A stretch of 5,023 nucleotides of DNA. Origin: a bacterium. Lineage in GTDB: Bacteria; Margulisbacteria; Marinamargulisbacteria; UBA6595. The notes under the pieces are model-generated. The model did not search any database and was not told the origin of the DNA. It worked only from the letters and a program-made list of their open reading frames with translations. The translations under genes were made by a program, and so were the position numbers. Positions 1 to 5,023 of the stretch are shown piece after piece. Each line of letters starts with the position of its first letter. The first letter of the stretch is position 1. The stretch is taken from the NCBI GenBank assembly GCA_027621615.1, contig JAQCBC010000074.1, positions 1 to 5,023 of the forward strand, in the 5' to 3' direction.

Positions 1-20
1 TGGTATAACTATGGTATAAC
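1..20 (+). promoter_or_regulatory. Possible duplicated extended -10 promoter elements
   Basis: TGGTATAAC occurs at 1-9 and 12-20 and fits the extended -10 pattern TGnTATAAT with one mismatch at the last base. Initiation from the first copy would fall near base 16, giving a nearly leaderless message for ATG 22. Initiation from the second would fall inside the gene. Any -35 region is off the window. This is a pattern match in AT-rich sequence and could be chance. Confidence 0.25.
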
Positions 21-33
21 TATGGGTATAAAA
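1..33 (+). repeat. Tandem 11-bp repeat at the start of the large membrane protein gene
   Basis: Two perfect copies of TGGTATAACTA (1-11 and 12-22) are followed by a degenerate third, TGGGTATAAAA (23-33). The array reaches the window edge, so more copies may lie upstream. The proposed start codon begins on the last base of copy 2. Each junction creates an ATG; the one at 11 opens ATG-GTA-TAA, a two-codon reading frame. The 11-bp unit is not a multiple of three, so copy-number change would alter the spacing or frame of anything upstream. Confidence 0.8.
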
Positions 34-3000
34 ACCGGCACATTATTTAGAAACAAGCTATTTTGGGACGCCTTGATTCTTTTAGCGATGCTTTCTCTTG
101 CGTTCACATATATGAAGGCTCAACCCATGGTAAACAAAATTACGCCACCCATTAGTATGAACCGATCCATGGCCTTGGATCAGGCGCATGAATTGGCTAA
201 ATCACTGGGCATTGGCCCCAATACGTATCAACAAACGGCCGTATTTCGTTCCAATAAAGCAGAAACACAGTATGTGGACTTCAAGGCCAGCGTGCATGGC
301 GATAGCCTTGTAAACACACCGTATGAGCCCTTTTTTTGGGAAGTCCGGCACTTGAATTCACAAACTCAACAGGATGTTCGAATTTATTTAAGAGCCAATG
401 GGGAGCTGTATGGGTTTGATGATCGCAGTCGTTCTGACCAGCCCTTAACAAAAGCAATGCCTCTGGGTGTTGATGCGGTATCCAAGCAATTGACACAAAC
501 GTGGGGGGTCAATTTAAGCCAAATGCGTTGGCTCGGGTGTGGCGATCAAACCAAGTCTCGCTATATGTGCCGCTATCAATACGATCAGCCGTCCAATGGC
601 TACACTAAAACAATCGAGCTCGTGGTGAGTCTAAAAAATAATACCGTGAGCGGCTTCCAATATCGATTGGCTATTCCGGATTCTTTTTTAGCGCAATACC
701 AACGCGCCAATAAAACGCATCAATTAATCACGTTAATTGGCCGTGTCGGCTTTGGAATATTTTACGGTATTATTGGTTGTTTTTTTGGGCTTGCTTTTTT
801 AATCAAGAGGGGCTATCTTATTTGGAAAAAACCCATTATTGCAGGGAGTCTTTTGGCCACATTGGTTGGAATATCCAACTTGAATTTGATGCCCATACGA
901 TTGCATACCTACAATCCATTAATTGCACAGACAACATTTTTAATTGAATTGGGGACACAGTTTGTTGGGTCTGTGGTGTTTTGGTTGATCTTATTTTCAC
1001 TGGCATTAATGGTTGCCGAAAGTTTAACACGCAAAGCGTTTGAAAATCGAATTCAATTGTGGCAATTGCTGTCGTCCCGGGTGGTTAGTAGCCCGTCTGT
1101 ATTTGGACGTATTCTTGGCGGGTATTTGCTTGGTTTTTTTTTAATCGGCTATATGATTTTATTCAATCATGTGCTAGCCCCATTGGTCTCGGGATGGACA
1201 CCATCCAATTTATTCGCTCATCAATCCATGTTGAGCAGCTATTTTCCGGGGGTTAGCCCGGTTGTTCATAGTCTGAGTAATAGTATCTGGAAAGAATGTT
1301 TGTTTCGCGCCATTCCATTGGCTGGAGCGGCGTTGCTTGGTAAACGATTTGGATTTAAATCAGCTTGGATTGGGTTTGCGCTACTGGCACAGGCATTTAT
1401 TTACGCGGCGTTTCATGGCATGTACTCAGGGGCCAGCATTCCAGCCTCGTTGTATCTGACTAAGCTTATTATTCCTGCGTTGCTCTTGGGATGTGTGTAT
1501 TTACGCTTCGGATTATTACCCATTATCATTGCGCAGTTCATTTACAATATTAGTGTTTATGCGCTTCCATTATTTACTGTTATTGAGCAGCATACGATTA
1601 TTGATCAAGCCATTATTCTTTTGGGTGCTGCGGCTCCGTTTATGTATGCCATTGCGATGCGGCTCAAGCAGGGGGGGTTTTCACCAATTACGGAGGCTGT
1701 ACTTAACAAAGCCTGGGAGCCCAGCACCAAAACAATTTATCGGCAATTGCGCCCGATTGAAGCGTTTAGCCATTTTAAAAAGGGGAAATTATACGCCATT
1801 GGCGTGTGCAGCCTTATTGGTATTGCCGCTTGGGTTATGCTAACGCCCTTTACCGCCAATTCGCCAATGCTTACCTTAGACAGAGAGTTGGTGCCCAGTC
1901 GGGTTGAATCCCTCTTAAAGTCTCAAGGAATTGCTTGGCAGCCTGAGTGGAAATTGCTGATGAGCATTCGCCAAGAACCCACCATGCTGGATACGTTTTT
2001 ATGGGAAAACCAGCTAGATTCTCAACAGTTTGGTCACTATACCGTAGCTCCGTATTGGCGCATTCGCATTGTAAATGCTCAATATCGCGTTCAAGATTTA
2101 TATGCTATTACACTGGGAAGTCACGGTGAATTGGTTCGATTTAAGCGCATGGTCGTTCCAGAGTCGTTTTCAACGACTAATCATTCAGCGTTAATTAAAC
2201 AAACCATTCAATTGTTTGATTATGATCAGAATCACCCGTTTGGTGTTGCCAAACGGGCAACCAAGATTAAAGATAATACGCAATATTATCAGTATATGCT
2301 GGATCACACCGAGGTTCCCCAACCGTTTAATCGCGCATCGCTAATTTTAAATGTAGCCAATAATTACAGTGTGGATGCATTTCAGCTTTTAAAAATGCCA
2401 AAAGCATGGGTGCACAAAACCAAAGCCAATCAATCGATTCGCAGTCAAATCCTCGGCATTTTAAAACTGGTGTACTACAGCGCTATTTTGGCTGTGTTTA
2501 TTTTTAGTCTTTATAGTTGGCAGCATCATTATTTTAGTTATCGCGTTTTTTATGTTTTTTTCTTTGGCCTGCTGTGCCTGAACACCATTCTTCATGTTAA
2601 CCACTACCCGGAGTTGCTATTTCGTGTTATCGATGGTAAATCGTGGACGTATCAATTGGTTCTTTTAAATGTTAAAGCGGGCGCTTTTATTGTGATTGAA
2701 TCAATGGTTTTATCGGTTATTGCCGGGTTTATTCATCACGGATCATTTCGCCGATTAGAAATGTGTTTGTCTCACCGAGTTTTATTGTGTGGCGGGGTTG
2801 CGTTTATTGCGCTTGGCTTACTCTCAGTTGCATACTATATTCAACCCAACACACTGGTTTTTTCAGATTATACGGCTGTTAACACCTATTTCACTACCTT
2901 ATCAGCAATCCTATCCCCCATTCGGCATTACATTATTATTAGCTTAACTATTTTTATGACACTGTACGTCTATGATCGATTGTCTCGCTTGTTTCATTGG

Positions 3001-3336
3001 CATTGGAGTATTCGCCCGCTTGTTATTTTTATTACCGGATTCATTTTGGGCATGACTCAGTTACCCAGCGCATTGGCGCATGGGGTCGTCATGGCTGTGT
3101 TAATGGGCGTTAGTTTGCTGGTTATTACAAAATTAGTGATTCGTAAACATTTGCCATTTATTCCACTGATTACTGGATTTTTTGCCACAATTCATACGCT
3201 TAAACAGGGTCTGTACCAACCGTTTGATGGGGCATTGGGTTTATATTTAATATCAGCACTGTTAATTTTCGCTTTAAGCCTTTTCTGGTACCTATGGTTG
3301 GTTATTACAAACTGGAAAACGCATGCAATTCGGTGA
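22..3336 (+). CDS. Large duplicated polytopic membrane protein with a divergent CPBP (CAAX/Abi) protease-like domain
   Basis: The 1104-residue product has two similar halves. Half 1 has an anchor helix (about 13-31, after basic residues, so N-in), an extracytoplasmic domain (about 32-232) with Cys173 and Cys183 that could pair, then about nine helices (235-545). Within these lie CPBP-like motifs: KECLFR (424-429), AAFHG (462-466) and QFIYN (505-509). Compared with canonical EExxxR, FxxxH and HxxxN, Glu425, Arg429, His465 and Asn509 are kept, but the first Glu is Lys424 and the third-motif His is Gln505. Half 2 repeats the plan: anchor 588-608, external domain about 610-805, about nine helices to 1097, and no motifs. 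CPBP proteins are intramembrane proteases or relatives, usually 200-350 residues, so this one is exceptionally long. Activity is uncertain. ATG at 22 gives a sensible N-terminus but has no Shine-Dalgarno, and the frame stays open to the window edge, so an upstream start is possible. Confidence 0.88.
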   Translation: MGIKTGTLFRNKLFWDALILLAMLSLAFTYMKAQPMVNKITPPISMNRSMALDQAHELAKSLGIGPNTYQQTAVFRSNKAETQYVDFKASVHGDSLVNTPYEPFFWEVRHLNSQTQQDVRIYLRANGELYGFDDRSRSDQPLTKAMPLGVDAVSKQLTQTWGVNLSQMRWLGCGDQTKSRYMCRYQYDQPSNGYTKTIELVVSLKNNTVSGFQYRLAIPDSFLAQYQRANKTHQLITLIGRVGFGIFYGIIGCFFGLAFLIKRGYLIWKKPIIAGSLLATLVGISNLNLMPIRLHTYNPLIAQTTFLIELGTQFVGSVVFWLILFSLALMVAESLTRKAFENRIQLWQLLSSRVVSSPSVFGRILGGYLLGFFLIGYMILFNHVLAPLVSGWTPSNLFAHQSMLSSYFPGVSPVVHSLSNSIWKECLFRAIPLAGAALLGKRFGFKSAWIGFALLAQAFIYAAFHGMYSGASIPASLYLTKLIIPALLLGCVYLRFGLLPIIIAQFIYNISVYALPLFTVIEQHTIIDQAIILLGAAAPFMYAIAMRLKQGGFSPITEAVLNKAWEPSTKTIYRQLRPIEAFSHFKKGKLYAIGVCSLIGIAAWVMLTPFTANSPMLTLDRELVPSRVESLLKSQGIAWQPEWKLLMSIRQEPTMLDTFLWENQLDSQQFGHYTVAPYWRIRIVNAQYRVQDLYAITLGSHGELVRFKRMVVPESFSTTNHSALIKQTIQLFDYDQNHPFGVAKRATKIKDNTQYYQYMLDHTEVPQPFNRASLILNVANNYSVDAFQLLKMPKAWVHKTKANQSIRSQILGILKLVYYSAILAVFIFSLYSWQHHYFSYRVFYVFFFGLLCLNTILHVNHYPELLFRVIDGKSWTYQLVLLNVKAGAFIVIESMVLSVIAGFIHHGSFRRLEMCLSHRVLLCGGVAFIALGLLSVAYYIQPNTLVFSDYTAVNTYFTTLSAILSPIRHYIIISLTIFMTLYVYDRLSRLFHWHWSIRPLVIFITGFILGMTQLPSALAHGVVMAVLMGVSLLVITKLVIRKHLPFIPLITGFFATIHTLKQGLYQPFDGALGLYLISALLIFALSLFWYLWLVITNWKTHAIR
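1134..1142 (+). repeat. Nine-T homopolymer inside the large membrane protein gene
   Basis: Nine consecutive T bases follow GG and encode Phe372, Phe373 and the start of Leu374 in a membrane helix. Phe-rich helices produce T runs naturally, but this is the longest in the window and would be prone to slippage. Confidence 0.7.
1671..1677 (+). repeat. Seven-G homopolymer between the two halves of the large membrane protein
   Basis: Seven consecutive G bases (end of Gln550, then Gly551-Gly552), followed by four T, lie just after the CPBP-like half. G runs of this length are unusual in this AT-leaning sequence and are typical slippage sites. Losing one G would shift into a frame that stops at 1841-1843. 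Confidence 0.7.
2235..2257. repeat. Perfect 9-bp inverted repeat inside the large membrane protein gene
   Basis: CCCGTTTGG (2235-2243) and CCAAACGGG (2249-2257) pair perfectly around a five-base loop, TGTTG. The stem lies in the part coding for the second extracytoplasmic domain (residues about 738-746). No T tract follows, so it is not a standard factor-independent terminator. It may be a pause or RNA-stability hairpin, or chance. Confidence 0.6.
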
Positions 3337-3337
3337 T
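3332..3337 (+). promoter_or_regulatory. Likely ribosome binding site of sppA
   Basis: GGTGAT is complementary to the 5' part of the usual 16S anti-Shine-Dalgarno (AUCACC). It overlaps the stop codon of the upstream gene and ends 12 bases before ATG 3350, a fitting distance for this part of the anti-SD. It supports the 3350 start and termination-reinitiation coupling. It is the only credible Shine-Dalgarno among the four starts. Confidence 0.55.
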
Positions 3338-3349
3338 ATAGTATAAATA

Positions 3350-4270
3350 ATGAAAAAAAGTCCATGGGTTTCTTATGCTTTAATTCTATTGTTTTTAATT
3401 GCATTGGGTGTTTCAAGTCTTCAAAATTTCCAGCCTGAGCCCACGGCTAGCGTGAAGCTACCCAGCTGGAAACCAACCCCTAGTGTTGGCGTTGTTGTAA
3501 TTAATGGTCCTATTTCATATAACTATTCAAGCACTAGCTTTTATTCACAAACCGTGGATCATGTCATTAAAAATTTAAACCAACTGCGTAAAAACAAGGC
3601 GATTAAAAGTTTGGTTGTTCGCATAAACAGCCCGGGCGGTACTGTAGGGGCATCTCAGGAGCTTTATGCGGCCATTGTGGCGTTTAAGTCTGAAAACGCG
3701 ATACCCGTAACCGTATCGGTTGCCGATGTATGTGCATCGGGTGGCTATTGGGTGGCCTTGGCTGGCGATACTATTTTTGCCAATTCCGGTAGTTTAGTTG
3801 GGAGCATTGGGGTGATCATGCAGGGGTTGGATTTAACGGAAGTTCCGGATAAATATGGCATTGATACCCGGACTTACAAATCCGGAAAATACAAGGATTT
3901 ATTATCCAGCTGGCGAGACCCAACCGAAGAAGAAGAACATTTGGTTCAAGAATTGATCGACGATGTGCATATCCAGTTTAAAGAGTATGTGCAACAACGA
4001 CGCAATTTAACAGCCGAACAGGTCAATGCTTTGGCAATGGGGCAAGTATTTTCAGGCCGCCAGGCATTAGACAATGGCTTGATTGATACAATTGGTAGTT
4101 TTGAAATGGCCGTTGCGCATAGTAAATCCATTGTGGGTTTGGATGAATCCGCTCCGCTGGTTTATGCTCGAGATCAATCCGTTACCGATTGGTTTGATAA
4201 GCTGTCGCTACGATTCTCAGGTTCATCCCCGATGCACTGGGTGTTTCCACAATTGCCTGAACTCCACTAG
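3350..4270 (+). CDS. sppA: Signal peptide peptidase SppA, short (single-domain) form
   Basis: SppA is a membrane-anchored serine protease (family S49) that degrades cleaved signal peptides and some membrane proteins on the outer face of the cytoplasmic membrane. The 306-residue product starts with a basic tip (MKKS) and a signal-anchor helix at about 8-23. The ClpP-like fold follows: INSPGG (92-97), the nucleophile motif ASGGY with Ser130, the GSIGVIM strand (151-157) and KSGKYKD with Lys182. Ser130 and Lys182 are 52 residues apart, the same spacing as the Ser147/Lys199 dyad of Bacillus subtilis SppA as I recall it, so the protein looks catalytically intact. A conserved C-terminal block, GQVFSGRQALDNGLID, is at 231-246. 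Its length matches the short Gram-positive/cyanobacterial type rather than the roughly 618-residue duplicated E. coli enzyme. It starts 13 nt after the large membrane protein gene, with GGTGAT as the likely ribosome binding site, so it is probably cotranscribed. Confidence 0.94.
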   Translation: MKKSPWVSYALILLFLIALGVSSLQNFQPEPTASVKLPSWKPTPSVGVVVINGPISYNYSSTSFYSQTVDHVIKNLNQLRKNKAIKSLVVRINSPGGTVGASQELYAAIVAFKSENAIPVTVSVADVCASGGYWVALAGDTIFANSGSLVGSIGVIMQGLDLTEVPDKYGIDTRTYKSGKYKDLLSSWRDPTEEEEHLVQELIDDVHIQFKEYVQQRRNLTAEQVNALAMGQVFSGRQALDNGLIDTIGSFEMAVAHSKSIVGLDESAPLVYARDQSVTDWFDKLSLRFSGSSPMHWVFPQLPELH

Positions 4271-4271
4271 T

Positions 4272-4796
4272 ATGCGCCAAGCCGTTCATATGATTATGAG
4301 CATTGTGGAGTCACCGATTGGTTTTATTCGCCAGCATGATTTTCAATTGTCCTGGCGACATGCGGTTTATGTTTCTGTGCTGATTAGTGTGGCGCATCAA
4401 GCCCACCAACCGTTTTCAAGTTGGGGCCTGTGGGTATCGCGGGTTGGCTTGGAATGCATGGGCTGGTTGATTGCATTGGCTATTATTAGTGCCAGCCTGG
4501 ACTTTTGGGCTCAGTATTTGGGGTATCGGTCAAAATTAAAATCGCTATACGCATCCTTGGCGCTGATTGCGTGGCCATTGGTCCTGTATCTGCCCGTTCA
4601 ATTGATGCATCCGACCGGGTGGGCGTGGGTATCGTCTATTATTCATATTTATATTGGCATTCAAGCCTATCAAGTGATTCAGCATCAGTATCGACTCTCT
4701 GGATTAAAAACCGCTTGGTTGATGGCCTTGCCTGGACTGAGTAGTTTAGTCATTGTCATCCTAGCCATTGTATTGTTGATTCAATCGATTGGCTAA
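4272..4796 (+). CDS. Small polytopic membrane protein, Yip1-like
   Basis: The 174-residue product has a short N-terminal segment containing ESPIGFIRQ (13-21), then about five hydrophobic helices (roughly 29-45, 58-80, 94-111, 117-136, 149-171). A Pro-containing helix ([11 protein letters not shown], 98-108) sits in the middle and the chain ends straight after the last helix. An SP-x-x-F-style N-terminal motif followed by five helices is the layout of bacterial Yip1-domain proteins, whose function is poorly known. I assign the family by overall pattern, not by a diagnostic residue. ATG 4272 lies one base after the sppA stop (TAGTATG), which favours translational coupling, as no Shine-Dalgarno is visible. 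In-frame ATGs at 4290 and 4296 are alternatives that would remove six or eight residues. The frame also runs open back to 4083, but that longer version would overlap the well-conserved end of sppA by about 190 bases and is unlikely. The stop overlaps the ispF start by one base. Confidence 0.78.
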   Translation: MRQAVHMIMSIVESPIGFIRQHDFQLSWRHAVYVSVLISVAHQAHQPFSSWGLWVSRVGLECMGWLIALAIISASLDFWAQYLGYRSKLKSLYASLALIAWPLVLYLPVQLMHPTGWAWVSSIIHIYIGIQAYQVIQHQYRLSGLKTAWLMALPGLSSLVIVILAIVLLIQSIG

Positions 4797-5023
4797 TGCT
4801 GCGTATTGGAATTGGAATTGATATTCATCGGTTTGAGGATGGCCGCCCCCTCATTTTAGGGGGAATCACGGTTCCTTACTCTCAGGGTTTAGCTGGGCAT
4901 AGTGATGCGGATGTTTTGACTCATGCCATTATGGATGCCATTTTGGGCGCATTGGCTTTGGGTAATATTGGCACTCATTTTCCCGATACAGATCCTCAGT
5001 ATAAAAATGCCAACAGTTTACAC
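4796..5023 (+). CDS. ispF: 2-C-methyl-D-erythritol 2,4-cyclodiphosphate synthase, 5' part (runs off the window)
   Basis: IspF converts 4-diphosphocytidyl-methylerythritol 2-phosphate to methylerythritol 2,4-cyclodiphosphate with release of CMP in the MEP isoprenoid pathway. It is a cytoplasmic zinc-dependent homotrimer. The first 76 residues are present, about half of the usual 155-160. Landmarks match the family: GIGIDIHRF with Asp9 and His11 and, later, His43 as the zinc ligands; LILGG (19-23); the GHSDADV loop (34-40); DAILGA (47-52); and FPDTDP (62-67). The position equal to E. coli Asp56, which I recall contacting the CDP ribose, is Asn57 here, a mild change. The start codon shares one base with the preceding stop (TAATG). 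With no Shine-Dalgarno visible, translation is probably coupled to the Yip1-like gene. The 3' half lies outside the window, so intactness cannot be judged. Confidence 0.97.
   Translation, partial: MLRIGIGIDIHRFEDGRPLILGGITVPYSQGLAGHSDADVLTHAIMDAILGALALGNIGTHFPDTDPQYKNANSLH

Noticed and set aside
11..19. Two-codon upstream reading frame ATG-GTA-TAA as a regulatory minimal uORF
   Set aside because: It arises automatically from the 11-bp repeat and has no ribosome binding site, so it is not called as a separate feature.
1493..1843. Plus-strand reading frame in another frame of the large gene
   Set aside because: It is a shadow of the membrane protein coding sequence, with no start signal and no protein-like pattern. 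It matters only as the frame entered if the G7 tract loses one base.
2235..2273. Intragenic factor-independent terminator
   Set aside because: The stem is good, but it is followed by CAACCAAG rather than a T run, and the reading frame continues for more than 1 kb.
3118..3311. Repeated TGGTTATTACAAA (near 3119 and 3299) as a direct repeat or attachment site
   Set aside because: Both copies encode similar Leu-Val-Ile-Thr helix ends in the same frame, so coding similarity explains them. No mobile-element gene or insertion boundary is nearby.
3192..3416. Minus-strand reading frame across the junction of the first gene and sppA
   Set aside because: It overlaps two well-supported plus-strand genes, has no recognisable motif, and looks like an antisense shadow.
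4083..4271. Longer version of the Yip1-like gene starting at 4083
   Set aside because: The extra 63 residues lie out of frame within the conserved C-terminal coding part of sppA and do not look like a protein domain. ATG 4272 directly after the sppA stop is a natural coupled start.

Overview
This is a bacterial window that is almost entirely coding. It holds four consecutive plus-strand genes in what looks like one operon: (1) a very large polytopic membrane protein with CPBP/CAAX-protease-like motifs (22-3336), (2) a short-form signal peptide peptidase SppA (3350-4270), (3) a small five-helix membrane protein that resembles the bacterial Yip1 family (4272-4796), and (4) the 5' part of ispF, the 2,4-cyclodiphosphate synthase of the MEP isoprenoid pathway (4796 to the window edge). 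The gaps are 13 nt, 1 nt and a 1-nt TAATG overlap. I see no RNA gene, insertion sequence, CRISPR array or factor-independent terminator, and no gene-free stretch longer than about 20 bases.

Organism: the MEP pathway and short SppA fit a free-living bacterium using the standard bacterial code. The base composition is AT-leaning by eye. The IspF wording around its His-Ser-Asp and Leu-Thr-His-Ala-Ile-Met-Asp-Ala segments reminds me of Cyanobacteriota-lineage proteins, possibly a non-photosynthetic branch. This is a weak guess from memory. The cyanobacterial HIP1 octamer GCGATCGC is not seen.

The most notable object is the first gene. Its 1104-residue product is an internal tandem duplication with an offset of about 574 residues. 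Each half has a membrane anchor, a roughly 200-residue extracytoplasmic domain and about nine further membrane helices. Only the first half keeps recognisable CPBP protease motifs, and two expected catalytic-site residues differ there (Lys for the first Glu of EExxxR, Gln for the motif-3 His). The second half has lost the motifs. The protein may therefore be a divergent protease fused to a pseudoprotease copy, or a wholly non-catalytic membrane protein.

How the genes may work together: a CPBP-like protein next to SppA, a protease that acts on signal-peptide remnants and membrane proteins, and a Yip1-like membrane protein suggests a membrane-protein quality-control or processing group. IspF is probably a housekeeping enzyme carried on the same transcript. 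The functional link is inference from gene order only.
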